Origin: Armatimonadota bacterium | Lineage (GTDB): Bacteria > Armatimonadota > Fimbriimonadia > Fimbriimonadales > GBS-DC | DNA: 60,383 nt | Direction of reading: 5' to 3' | Assembly: GCA_023511915.1 (NCBI GenBank) | Contig: JAIMAN010000009.1 | Span: 1 to 60,383, forward strand | Shown: piece by piece, positions 40,872 to 48,614 of the stretch | Numbering within the stretch: the first letter of the stretch is position 1 | Layout of the letters: every line of letters begins with the position of its first letter | Notes under the pieces: model-generated | Seen by the model: only the letters and a program-made list of their open reading frames with translations | The model's database searches: none | Told to the model about the DNA's origin: nothing | Position numbers and translations under genes: made by a program

Positions 40872-41965
40872 TTGAACACCACCGTCTCTACTGTGCGTAG
40901 CGCGTAGCTCAGCACGACAATCACCAGCGCGATATACAGCACCAGCGCGGCAGCCTCGCTGGTCTGCGCGGCGGCTTTCAGCACGCCCTCGCGCGCCTCG
41001 CTGGGCATCAGCGTGAACCGCGCCAGCAGCGAGTCGAGCACGCCCAGCAGGTTCAGCACCTGCGCCTGCAACGGCTCGCGGAAGAAGTAGGCGACCCCAA
41101 TCACCGTGCCGACGGTCAGCGGCGCAAACAGCTGGTACTTTTGCCGCTGATGCTCGTTGTAGATCACGCACTCGTTGCAGCGTTGCTTCAGTTCCCACTT
41201 GCTGAGCGTCGTGTTGTGGGGGATGTATTTGGCGTTCTTTTCGGGGTCGTCGCTGACGCGCACATCCTTGAGCGCGAGCGCGATGTTTTTCTCCTCGCAC
41301 ATGCAGCCGACGCCCTCGCGCCAGCAGGTGCGCCGCGCGTGATAAATCGGACATCGCTCGCGCACATAGTCGCGACAGTAGGGCAGTTGCCAGCATTTGC
41401 CCAGAAACCGCTGGGGAACTTGCTGCTTGCTGACCTCCGCGCCGAGTTTGAGCGTCTGATCCATCCCCGCGCCGTAGCGCAGCCGCTTAATCGCGTGCGA
41501 CAGGCTCACAAACACGGTCAGCACCAGCCCTGGCGGGAACAGCACCCACGCGGCGTTGCGGATGCGCGTAAGCGCGAAGTCGCCCAGCGTGTTCGGGTTC
41601 GGCAGCGTGCTGACCTGCCCAATCAGCAGCGGCAGCCCCCAATAAAACAGCGCGGCGGCAATCAGCAGCGCGACCCCGACCAGCGGCTCTTCCAAGTAGT
41701 TCCACGCCAGCCCAATCACGATAAAGCCCGCGCCCAGCAGCAGCGCGTTGCCCGCCAGACCCAAGTTATCGCGAATGCGCGCCTGGTCTTGCGGCGTGAA
41801 ACTCTGCCCGTCAAGATTAGCGAACAGCAAGGCGTACAGCAGGTACACCAACCCCAGCACGAACAGGATCGCGCCCGCACTCATTAGCCACTGCGTGACG
41901 GTCGTGATCCAGCGCAGCATGAGTTGGCGCTGATACTCCTGCTGTATCGACGGTCGTTTGGACAT
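40859..41965 (-). CDS. Membrane protein with an eight-cysteine cytoplasmic or external cluster
   Basis: 368 residues, no family I can name. Four N-terminal membrane helices (about 25-48, 68-88, 95-116, 138-158), then a hydrophilic cysteine domain: Cys191, 197, 205, 214, 221 and 223 (CWQLPYCRDYVRERCPIY, then CWREGVGCMC) plus Cys263 and 266 (RCNEC), spacing suited to zinc or an iron-sulfur cluster. Two further helices follow (about 282-300 and 340-362). It is first in a unit with the lysine-less BCCP-like gene and Tricorn. The ATG has GGGGAG upstream. Confidence 0.7.
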   Translation of the reverse strand: MSKRPSIQQEYQRQLMLRWITTVTQWLMSAGAILFVLGLVYLLYALLFANLDGQSFTPQDQARIRDNLGLAGNALLLGAGFIVIGLAWNYLEEPLVGVALLIAAALFYWGLPLLIGQVSTLPNPNTLGDFALTRIRNAAWVLFPPGLVLTVFVSLSHAIKRLRYGAGMDQTLKLGAEVSKQQVPQRFLGKCWQLPYCRDYVRERCPIYHARRTCWREGVGCMCEEKNIALALKDVRVSDDPEKNAKYIPHNTTLSKWELKQRCNECVIYNEHQRQKYQLFAPLTVGTVIGVAYFFREPLQAQVLNLLGVLDSLLARFTLMPSEAREGVLKAAAQTSEAAALVLYIALVIVVLSYALRTVETVVFKWKW

Positions 41966-41998
41966 AGATACTCCCCGCTTCTGAGTCTACCCGACGGT

Positions 41999-43441
41999 TC
42001 AGGGCTTCGAAAGTGTCGCTGTTCGGGCGGGCGCGCGGTCAAAGAACGCGAAGGCGTCGTGCATTGCCTCGCGCACAATCATCAGGTGGTCGCAGCCGTC
42101 GTACTTTTTGTAGTCCAGCGTCTTGAGGTTCAGCCCCTGCAGGCGGCGGTAGGCGTTCTCGATGTTGGTCTTGAGCATACTAATCTCCTGCTCGCCGACG
42201 GTCATCAGAATCGGCAGGTCGGGGGGCACTTGGGTCGGTTGCCCTGCGCCTGCGAAGATAGCGACGGCGCGGAATCGGTCGGGGAACTGCGCGATTGCGG
42301 CGAAGCTGTGCGCCCCGCCCATCGAGTGCCCCATCAGGTAGACGCGCGCGGGGTCAATCGGCAGTAGCTTCTGCGCGGCTTCGAGCGCGCCGCCGATGTG
42401 CGCCAGTCCCATCTCGGCGCGCGGGGCAATCACCGCCCAGCCGCGTTTTTCCGCCTCCTTCAGCACGATGCCCAGCCCATAGCCCTCGAAGAACAGATGC
42501 TCGTTGCCGCCCGCGCCGTGCAGCGCGACCACCAGCGGGATTGGGCGGTTCGGTTGGAACTGCTTGGGCACATATAGGCGGAAGGCGACCTTGCGCTCGC
42601 GATACAGCGTCGCCATCCAGTAGTCGCCAGGCGCGGCGCGCCAGCCCGATGCGCCTGTCTCCCAGCCTGCCACGAGTTGCTCCGCCAGTTGCAGCAGGCG
42701 CAGCAGCGGATAAAAAGTTTCGGGGCGGTCGCCTTTGAGCGCGTTGTGCAGCACCTCCCGCGCGTTCAGCACGGTCATCCGCTCAACAGGCTCGGCGTCG
42801 TCGTGCGATTCGGCGGCGCGTTCGAGTGCCTCCAGCCGCGCTTGCAGTTGCGCGATGACGCTGAAGGTCTGTCGCCACTGGCGCAGCGTCTGCCCGCCCT
42901 GACGGAGTTCGAAGTGCGCTTCGTAGTCGCCTTCGGGCGCGCGGGTCAGCAGGGTCATCGCGCTGCCTGGTTCGGGCGCGTCCAGTGTGCCATCGCCAAT
43001 CGTGCGCGTCTCGCCGCGGGGCATAATGCGCCAGCGCAGTTGCAGGGGCGTTTCGGGCTTCTCGGCGGCGTAGTACGCAAACAGTTGCCCGCGCAGCACG
43101 ATCTCGCCGCGCTCAAGGGCATCCTTATCCACCGCATGGGGCATGTGCACGCCGAGCGCGCCTGCGTACAGCATTTCGGGCGTCGGCGGAGCGTCAGAAC
43201 GCAGCGCGGCGCACGCCTGCGTCAGATTGCGTGCGAGCGCGTCGAACCTGCCGGAAAAGAAGGCGGTCAGCCCCTCCGAGAGGGGGCGCGTCGCGCGCAG
43301 GCGCGCCTCTGCCGACTCGCGATGCGCCTCCCAGCACGCTTCGGTCTCGATCAGGCGCACTGCCAAGTCCGCCCGCGAAATCGGCGACTGGCTCCACGCC
43401 GCCGCCCAGCACAGTAGCCCCACGACCAACGCGACTCGCAT
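41999..43441 (-). CDS. Secreted alpha/beta-hydrolase esterase
   Basis: 480 residues with a signal peptide (MRVALVVGLLCWAAAWS). The first ~280 residues are an unassigned beta/helical region; the esterase core spans about 290-480: FRLYVPKQFQPNRPIPLVVA, LHGAGGNEHLFFEGYG, nucleophile elbow LMGHSMGGAHSF (Ser about 387), ILMTVGEQEI (acid side) and His in YDGCDHLMIV. It resembles the PHB-depolymerase/feruloyl-esterase-like secreted family, so it may deacetylate or deferuloylate polysaccharides. It follows the Gfo/Idh/MocA gene on the same strand and has its own two-part promoter motif upstream. Confidence 0.75.
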   Translation of the reverse strand: MRVALVVGLLCWAAAWSQSPISRADLAVRLIETEACWEAHRESAEARLRATRPLSEGLTAFFSGRFDALARNLTQACAALRSDAPPTPEMLYAGALGVHMPHAVDKDALERGEIVLRGQLFAYYAAEKPETPLQLRWRIMPRGETRTIGDGTLDAPEPGSAMTLLTRAPEGDYEAHFELRQGGQTLRQWRQTFSVIAQLQARLEALERAAESHDDAEPVERMTVLNAREVLHNALKGDRPETFYPLLRLLQLAEQLVAGWETGASGWRAAPGDYWMATLYRERKVAFRLYVPKQFQPNRPIPLVVALHGAGGNEHLFFEGYGLGIVLKEAEKRGWAVIAPRAEMGLAHIGGALEAAQKLLPIDPARVYLMGHSMGGAHSFAAIAQFPDRFRAVAIFAGAGQPTQVPPDLPILMTVGEQEISMLKTNIENAYRRLQGLNLKTLDYKKYDGCDHLMIVREAMHDAFAFFDRAPARTATLSKP

Positions 43442-43453
43442 AGCGCGATTCGG

Positions 43454-43477
43454 TTCGCTGGAGATTGCGCGGTTCCT
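43454..43477 (-). promoter_or_regulatory. Two-part AGGAA-N15-CGAA motif, esterase copy
   Basis: GCAGGAACCG then CGAACC after 15 bases, 12 bases before the ATG at 43441. Confidence 0.55.
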
Positions 43478-43485
43478 GCAGGGCA

Positions 43486-44805
43486 TCAGACCCGCTTGGG
43501 AATCTCGAAGCCTTTGGGCTGGTTCTGGCGGCGCAGTAGGGCGTTCGCCTCGCGGTCGCCGACGAACTGCTTGCGCTCAGGGTCAAACCGCAGCGCGCGT
43601 CCCAGCCGATACGCGATGTTCGCCAGATGCACCAACTGCGCCGAGATGACGCCCTCTTCCACATCGCAGTGCAGGTCGCTGGCGCGGCGGGAGCGCATCG
43701 CCTGAATGAAGTTGCGGTAATGGTTCGGCTCGCCTGTGCCGCCGAGTTCAGGGCGTTGCGGGTTCTCGCGTTCAGGCAGCGTCTCCTGCGGGCTGCGGCG
43801 CGGTTGGTAGCCGTCGCCCGACGACATGTAGCCCAGCGCGCCGTACACCAAGTTGCCGATTTTCGCGCCCTGCTCGTCGTTGGTGAACAGCCCGCGCACT
43901 TCAAAGACGAGCAGCGCGCCGTCCTCGTACTCGAAGGTGGCGACCTGCGTGTTGGGCGTCTCGCCTTGATCGTCGTAGCCGTAGCGCCCGCCGACCGAAT
44001 GCACCTTGACAGGGTAGCGCTTGTTCAAAAACCAGCGCGCCACATCCACCTGATGCACGCCCTGATTGCCGATGTCGCCGTTGCCGTAGTTCCAGAACCA
44101 GTGCCAGTTGTAATGCACATAGTTCGGGTTGAACGGGCGACGGGTCGCGGGTCCCTGCCACAGTTCCCAGTGTAGCCACGGGGGCGGGTCGGTGTCTTTT
44201 TGCACGCCGATAGGTCCGCGCGGCTTGTAGCACAGCCCGCGCGCCATGTAGACTTTGCCGATTTCGCCTGCCCATGCCCGTTGTACCGCAAGGCGCGTCA
44301 CGGGGTCGGAGCGCATCTGGTGCCCCACCTGCACGATGCGGTTATACTTGCGCGCCGCCTGAACCATCGCCTCGCCCTCTTCGAAACTCCAGCAGGCAGG
44401 CTTTTCGACATAGACATCCTTGCCCGCTTGGCACGCCCAGATGGTCAGCAGCGCGTGCCAGTGGTTCGGCGTGGCGGTGGAGACGGCGTCAACCTCCTTG
44501 TCTTCCAGCAGTTGGCGCAGGTCGGTGTAGAGTTTGGGACGCGCGCCCGTGCGCTGCTCGACCATCGCACCTGTTTGTTGCAGCACGCGCTCGTCCACAT
44601 CGCACAGGGCGACGATGCGCACGCCTTCGATCTCCGAGAAGTTGCGCAGGTGCGTCTTGCCCTGCCCGTTCAGCCCGACGATTGCCACGCCAATCGTGTC
44701 GTTGGGGCTGTGGCTCCACGCGCGCAGCACGGTCAGCCCCGCCGCTGCGCCCAGCACCGCCCGCCCCGACCGCTCCAAAAACGCGCGTCGTGTAATGGGT
44801 TCCAT
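43486..44805 (-). CDS. Gfo/Idh/MocA-family oxidoreductase with Tat signal
   Basis: 439 residues. The N-terminus TRRAFLERSGRAVLGAAAG is a twin-arginine signal, so the enzyme would be exported folded with its cofactor. The Rossmann part has GVAIVGLNGQGKTHLRNF and the family motif VYVEKPACWSFEEG (EKP, about 130-132); the C-terminal domain has QGVHQVDVARWFLN. Members oxidise or reduce sugars and sugar acids with NAD(P). The ATG at 44805 follows AGGAGATCAGCG. It is divergent from the LacI gene, so both probably share one regulated region. Confidence 0.9.
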   Translation of the reverse strand: MEPITRRAFLERSGRAVLGAAAGLTVLRAWSHSPNDTIGVAIVGLNGQGKTHLRNFSEIEGVRIVALCDVDERVLQQTGAMVEQRTGARPKLYTDLRQLLEDKEVDAVSTATPNHWHALLTIWACQAGKDVYVEKPACWSFEEGEAMVQAARKYNRIVQVGHQMRSDPVTRLAVQRAWAGEIGKVYMARGLCYKPRGPIGVQKDTDPPPWLHWELWQGPATRRPFNPNYVHYNWHWFWNYGNGDIGNQGVHQVDVARWFLNKRYPVKVHSVGGRYGYDDQGETPNTQVATFEYEDGALLVFEVRGLFTNDEQGAKIGNLVYGALGYMSSGDGYQPRRSPQETLPERENPQRPELGGTGEPNHYRNFIQAMRSRRASDLHCDVEEGVISAQLVHLANIAYRLGRALRFDPERKQFVGDREANALLRRQNQPKGFEIPKRV

Positions 44806-44829
44806 CGCTGATCTCCTGCGGGTGCAAGA

Positions 44830-44853
44830 TTCGGTGCAGGGGGAGGGATTCCT
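44830..44853 (-). promoter_or_regulatory. Two-part AGGAA-N15-CGAA motif, oxidoreductase copy
   Basis: GCAGGAATCC then CGAATC after 15 bases, 24 bases before the ATG and its AGGAG site. It lies beside the LacI operator region. Confidence 0.6.
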
Positions 44854-44864
44854 GCTTTCACCCC

Positions 44865-44894
44865 TTGACACCCGCGCGAATTGTGTGCTATAAT
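44865..44894 (+). promoter_or_regulatory. Consensus sigma-70 promoter of the lacI operon
   Basis: TTGACA (44865-44870), 18-base spacer, TATAAT (44889-44894): both hexamers are perfect. The expected start is near 44901, immediately before the first operator. Confidence 0.75.
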
Positions 44895-44903
44895 AGACTC
44901 GCG

Positions 44904-44917
44904 TGGAAACGCTTCCA
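44904..44917. promoter_or_regulatory. LacI-family operator O1
   Basis: TGGAAACGCTTCCA, a near-perfect LacI/GalR/CcpA-type palindrome with central CG, overlapping the predicted transcription start of the lacI operon. Confidence 0.7.
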
Positions 44918-44959
44918 TAACCAACGGAGGCAATCTGAACTTAGGCAGGGACGCTTTTT

Positions 44960-44972
44960 AGAAGCGTTTCCA
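44960..44972. promoter_or_regulatory. LacI-family operator O2
   Basis: AGAAGCGTTTCCA, the same operator in the other orientation, 56 bases from O1 (just over five DNA turns), which would allow looping or stronger autorepression. GGAG of the lacI gene follows at 44984. Confidence 0.6.
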
Positions 44973-44995
44973 TAGCAGGCAATGGAGTCATCACG

Positions 44996-46081
44996 ATGCG
45001 AGGCAAACCGACGCTACGCGATGTGGCAGCGCGGGCAGGCTGCTCGATAACAACCGTCTCGAACATCCTGCAAGGGCGCAGCCACCTGTATCGCGAGGAT
45101 ATGGTGGAACAGGTGCTGCGCGCGGGCCACGAGTTGGGCTACCGTCCGAACTCAGTCGCGCGGAGTCTGGCGCGGCGACGCACTGCGACCATCGGCGTGG
45201 TGTTAGACCCCCAACACGCGCGCCTGACGCACAACCTGTATGCGCACGATGTGCTGGACGGCATCTTGGCGTTTCTGGAGCCGCGCGACTACGACATCCG
45301 CCTAATTACCCCTCGCACGAACGACCCCGCCGCCGTGTGGCGACGCATCGACAACGGTTCCATCGATGGCGCGGTGCTGATTGCGCCTGTGATGGGGTCG
45401 CCGCTGCTGGAGTGGCGCTGCTACTCGCGCTTGCCTGTCGTCGCTGTGGGCAGCACACTGCCCGATGAGTACGGCGTCTCCTGCATCGACATCGACAACG
45501 AGACAGCGATGGCAACGCTAACCGAGTGGGTCATTCAGCAGGGGCATCGTGCGATTGGGTTCATCAAGGGACACCCGCTGCACTGGAGCGCGCACCAGCG
45601 CGAGCGCGCCTTCCGTCGCACGATGGCGCTCTACAATCTCCCCGTTCGCGAAGAGTGGATGCTGCAGGGCGACTACAGCCCCGAATCGGGCGTGCGCGCA
45701 GCCGAGCAACTGCTGCGCCAATCTGAGTTGCCGACGGTCGTGCTGGCAGCGAACGATGACATGGCGATGGGCTTTCTGCAGCACTGCCGCACGCTCGAAA
45801 TTGCCGTGCCCGACCGCATCTCCGTCGCGGGCTTCGACGACTCCGTGTGGGTGCAGCGCATGGGCATCCCCCTCACGACCATCCACCATGACCGCTACCA
45901 AGTCGGCTACCTCGCCGCGCAGCGCCTGCTGCACCAGATCGAAACGGGCGACGCGCACCCGCAACGCACCCTCATCAACGGCGTACTGGTCGTGCGCCAG
46001 AGCGTGGCGATGGGCTACGCCCTCGCATCGGCAACGACTCCGCAACCGACATACTCAACCGAAGGAGGTTCAAGATCATGA
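44996..46081 (+). CDS. LacI-family transcriptional regulator
   Basis: 361 residues. The helix-turn-helix at the start reads PTLRDVAARAGCSITTVSNILQGR, here quoted in part as TLRDVAARAGCSITTVSNI, followed by the hinge helix YRPNSVARSLARRRT. The rest is a periplasmic-binding-protein-like sugar domain (TIGVVLDPQHARLTHN; VAGFDDSVWVQRMGIPLTTI). Two operators of the expected type lie in its own leader, indicating autoregulation. It heads a unit with secreted carbohydrate-related genes and is divergent from an oxidoreductase, so it probably controls use of a glucan or similar polymer. Its stop overlaps the next ATG (ATGA). Confidence 0.93.
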   Translation: MRGKPTLRDVAARAGCSITTVSNILQGRSHLYREDMVEQVLRAGHELGYRPNSVARSLARRRTATIGVVLDPQHARLTHNLYAHDVLDGILAFLEPRDYDIRLITPRTNDPAAVWRRIDNGSIDGAVLIAPVMGSPLLEWRCYSRLPVVAVGSTLPDEYGVSCIDIDNETAMATLTEWVIQQGHRAIGFIKGHPLHWSAHQRERAFRRTMALYNLPVREEWMLQGDYSPESGVRAAEQLLRQSELPTVVLAANDDMAMGFLQHCRTLEIAVPDRISVAGFDDSVWVQRMGIPLTTIHHDRYQVGYLAAQRLLHQIETGDAHPQRTLINGVLVVRQSVAMGYALASATTPQPTYSTEGGSRS

Positions 46082-47007
46082 AGCGAACACTCGTTTCCCT
46101 ACTCGCAGCGATTACGCTGCTTGGCACAGCGTATGTGCAGACACGCGATGAGTTCAACGGCGGATTCAGCCTGCAGTGGAGTTGGAAACTCCCCGACAAC
46201 GACCCGTTCTGCACCCTGTTCGATAACGCCGTCTCCTTTGGCGGCAGCTCGATGACGATTCAAACGCGCGACGGCGGGATGTTCCAGCAGTTCAACGGAC
46301 ACAAAAATGTGCCTACCCTGCGCGTGAGCGGCAACATCCCCGAAGAGTGGTACATCGAGACCGTCTTCCGCACCGACTGGAGCACCGTGCCCGTCGTGTT
46401 TTACACGCAGGCGGGCATTGTCATCACGACGGGCGCGAAGAACTACTTCCAAGTGCTGATTACCCGCGATGCGACGTGGCAGACCGAGACCGTGAACGGC
46501 TCCACCAACTCGGAGCAAGACGACAACTTCGCGTGGGGCGAGCGCGTGACGAATACCTGGTCGCCCGACGCCGACTGGATGGGCTTGCGCATCGAGCGTG
46601 TGGGCGGCGAAGATCCCCATATCGTCCTTAAGTTCCGCCATTCGGGCACGGACGGCTGGATCGAGTACGACGGCTTCAACGGCGGACGCTACTACCCCGA
46701 CAGCCCCTTCTACCAGCACATCATGAACATGCTGTCGCAGGGTGCGCGGATTGGCGTCTACACCGACAACGCCTGCGGGTGCGGGCTGGCACAGCCGTTC
46801 GAGTTCGACTACTTCGAGACGAACCTGCCCCTGCTGCCGACGGGCGATGTGGACGCTAACGGCATCGTGGACGACGCTGACCTGCTGGCGGTGCTGTTTG
46901 CGTTTGGCGCGACAGGCGACTGCTTGGACGAGGATGTGAACCTGGATGGCACCGTCGATGATGCCGACCTGCTGGCAGTGCTGTTCAACTTCGGCGCTGG
47001 AGGCTAA
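46078..47007 (+). CDS. Secreted protein with two dockerin-like C-terminal repeats
   Basis: 309 residues. Signal peptide at 1-20 (TLVSLLAAITLLGTAYVQ). The body (about 22-255) looks like a concanavalin-type beta-sandwich (RDEFNGGFSLQWSWKLPDND at the start), resembling carbohydrate-binding or DUF1349-like modules. The tail has two calcium-loop repeats, GDVDANGIVDDADLLAVLF and EDVNLDGTVDDADLLAVLFN, the dockerin type I layout. GGAGG precedes the ATG, which overlaps the lacI stop by four bases. Probably an extracellular polymer-binding or -degrading protein regulated by the LacI protein. Confidence 0.75.
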   Translation: MKRTLVSLLAAITLLGTAYVQTRDEFNGGFSLQWSWKLPDNDPFCTLFDNAVSFGGSSMTIQTRDGGMFQQFNGHKNVPTLRVSGNIPEEWYIETVFRTDWSTVPVVFYTQAGIVITTGAKNYFQVLITRDATWQTETVNGSTNSEQDDNFAWGERVTNTWSPDADWMGLRIERVGGEDPHIVLKFRHSGTDGWIEYDGFNGGRYYPDSPFYQHIMNMLSQGARIGVYTDNACGCGLAQPFEFDYFETNLPLLPTGDVDANGIVDDADLLAVLFAFGATGDCLDEDVNLDGTVDDADLLAVLFNFGAGG

Positions 47008-47018
47008 TACCGACTTTC

Positions 47019-47086
47019 ACCCCCTCCGTAAGGTTCCCCCTGCCCGCAGGGGGAACCGAAGGGGGTTCCCCTCGCGAAGCGGGGGG
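47019..47086. repeat. Composite palindromic repeat, CCCCCTCC family, copy 2
   Basis: ACCCCCTCC, then the perfect 12-bp hairpin GGTTCCCCCTGC/GCAGGGGGAACC (47032-47057), then TTCCCCTCGCGAAGCGGGG. The same modules occur at 4992-5083. Here it separates two genes of the same strand. Confidence 0.8.
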
Positions 47087-47106
47087 CAACACTGAGGAGG
47101 TCAACC

Positions 47107-47931
47107 ATGAGACGCAACGGCTTTACGCTGATTGAGTTATTGGTCGTGATCGCGATTATCGCGATTTTGGCGGCGATTTTGTTCCCTGTGTTTGCGCAGG
47201 CGCGTGAAAAAGCGCGCCAGACCCAGTGCGCCTCTAACGCGCGACAGGTCGGGCTGGCGACGAATATGTACCTTCAGGACTACGACGAGACCTTCCCGAT
47301 TGGCTACCTGAACGCCTTCAACACGCTGGGGCGCGAGATCATTTGGCACTTCCTGATTTCGCCGTACATGGGCGAGGGCAAGTTTGAGACCTACGCCGAC
47401 GGCGCGACTCCGCAGCGCCCCGCCCCGCAGGTGCGCAGCTGCCCATCGGCAACCTACCGCAACGCGCTGGCGTACAGCATGAGCGAGCGCATCGGCGGTA
47501 ACGGCACGGTACTTAGCGCGAACAATGTGCGCTGGCAGTGTTCTAACAACTTGAACCCCTGTTTGCCTGCCTCGCTGGCGATGCTGACGCACCCCGCCGA
47601 GACCATCGTGTACGGCGACGGCACGCAGAACCAAGCGTGGGCGGGCAACTGCGGCGCACTGTATTGGTGGACGCCTGGGCTCATCAACGGCTGGGGTGGG
47701 CAACCCGCGCGCACTGACGCCGAGTGGGATCGCATCGACCGCGATTTCAACGGGCTGGGCGCGAACCTGAACGCCGCGTTCCAAGTGCGCTACCGCCACG
47801 GCGGCAAGGTCGCTGTGCTGGTCTGGGCGGACGGGCATGTGAAAGCCATGCGCCGTGGGGCGGTCAAAATCCCGTGGCACTGGCAACTCGGCGGCGACAA
47901 CCCCGACGAGAACAACCCGAACATTCGGTGA
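47107..47931 (+). CDS. Type II/IV pseudopilin-like protein (DUF1559 type)
   Basis: 274 residues starting with a prepilin leader: MRRNG then [18 protein letters not shown], cleaved before Phe and methylated by a prepilin peptidase. [19 protein letters not shown] continues the helix in the form typical of Armatimonadota and Planctomycetes. The globular part ends with [20 protein letters not shown], the H-X-DG motif of DUF1559 proteins with ten residues between His and DG. AGGAGG lies 6 bases before the ATG. These minor pilins accompany type II secretion; their place between dockerin and GH16-like genes suggests a link to secretion or surface display of the hydrolases. Confidence 0.9.
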   Translation: MRRNGFTLIELLVVIAIIAILAAILFPVFAQAREKARQTQCASNARQVGLATNMYLQDYDETFPIGYLNAFNTLGREIIWHFLISPYMGEGKFETYADGATPQRPAPQVRSCPSATYRNALAYSMSERIGGNGTVLSANNVRWQCSNNLNPCLPASLAMLTHPAETIVYGDGTQNQAWAGNCGALYWWTPGLINGWGGQPARTDAEWDRIDRDFNGLGANLNAAFQVRYRHGGKVAVLVWADGHVKAMRRGAVKIPWHWQLGGDNPDENNPNIR

Positions 47932-47935
47932 GGCG

Positions 47936-48607
47936 ATGCAATACACACGCAGCATCCAGTTTTCGGGCTACACTTGGCGCGTCAAACGCCACACGACGCC
48001 CGTCGGTCCGGGACCGAACTACTTCTCGGACGCCGACTGCAATGTGTGGGTGGACGCGCGCGGGCGACTGCACCTGAAAATCACGCGCACGGGCAGCCGC
48101 TGGGAGTGCGCCGAGGTCATCTGCACCCGTTCGCTGGGCTATGGAACCTACCGCTTCTACCTCGACAGCGAGGTGCATGCGCTTGACCCGAAGGTCGTGC
48201 TGGGGCTGTTCACTTGGAGCGACACGCGCGACTTCGGCTACCGCGAAATCGACATCGAGTTCGCGCGGTTCCAAGGCGCGACGGGACCCAACGGCTACTA
48301 CACCATCCGCCCGCACGATCAGGGCTACCCGCAGCACACTTTTATGTGGCCTGCGGGCGTGCGCCAATCGGTACACTGGTTCCGCTGGGAGCCCGGACGG
48401 CTCTATTTTCGCAGTGTGCGGGGGCATCGCCCGCAGCCGTCCAGCGCGAGCGCCATCGTCGCCGAGTGGACTTACACGGGCAGTTTCGTGCCCCCACCCG
48501 GCGACGAGAACCCGCGCATGAACCTGTGGCTGTTCAACGGTGAGCCGCCTACCAACGGACGCGAGGTGGAGGTCATCATCAGCCGCTTCGAGTTCCAGCC
48601 CTTGTAG
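47936..48607 (+). CDS. GH16-like glycan hydrolase, no signal peptide
   Basis: 223 residues folding as a concanavalin-type beta-sandwich. The GH16 active-site signature EIDIE appears in DFGYREIDIEFARFQG (about 100-115), with the two glutamates as nucleophile and acid/base. HTFMWPAGVRQSVHWFRWEP is also typical of this clan. It is short for GH16 and begins directly with the sandwich: there is no export signal, unlike its neighbours. The ATG at 47936 follows GAGGCG and lies four bases after the pilin gene's stop. Possible substrates are beta-1,3/1,4-glucans; specificity cannot be read. Confidence 0.75.
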   Translation: MQYTRSIQFSGYTWRVKRHTTPVGPGPNYFSDADCNVWVDARGRLHLKITRTGSRWECAEVICTRSLGYGTYRFYLDSEVHALDPKVVLGLFTWSDTRDFGYREIDIEFARFQGATGPNGYYTIRPHDQGYPQHTFMWPAGVRQSVHWFRWEPGRLYFRSVRGHRPQPSSASAIVAEWTYTGSFVPPPGDENPRMNLWLFNGEPPTNGREVEVIISRFEFQPL

Positions 48608-48614
48608 GTGCGCT

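Noticed and set aside
44936-44962. Possible leader peptide (CTG start, NLGRDAF, stop) behind CGGAGG in the lacI leader
   Set aside because: CTG starts are rare, the peptide has no attenuator-like codons and no alternative hairpins are evident; the interval is better explained by operators.
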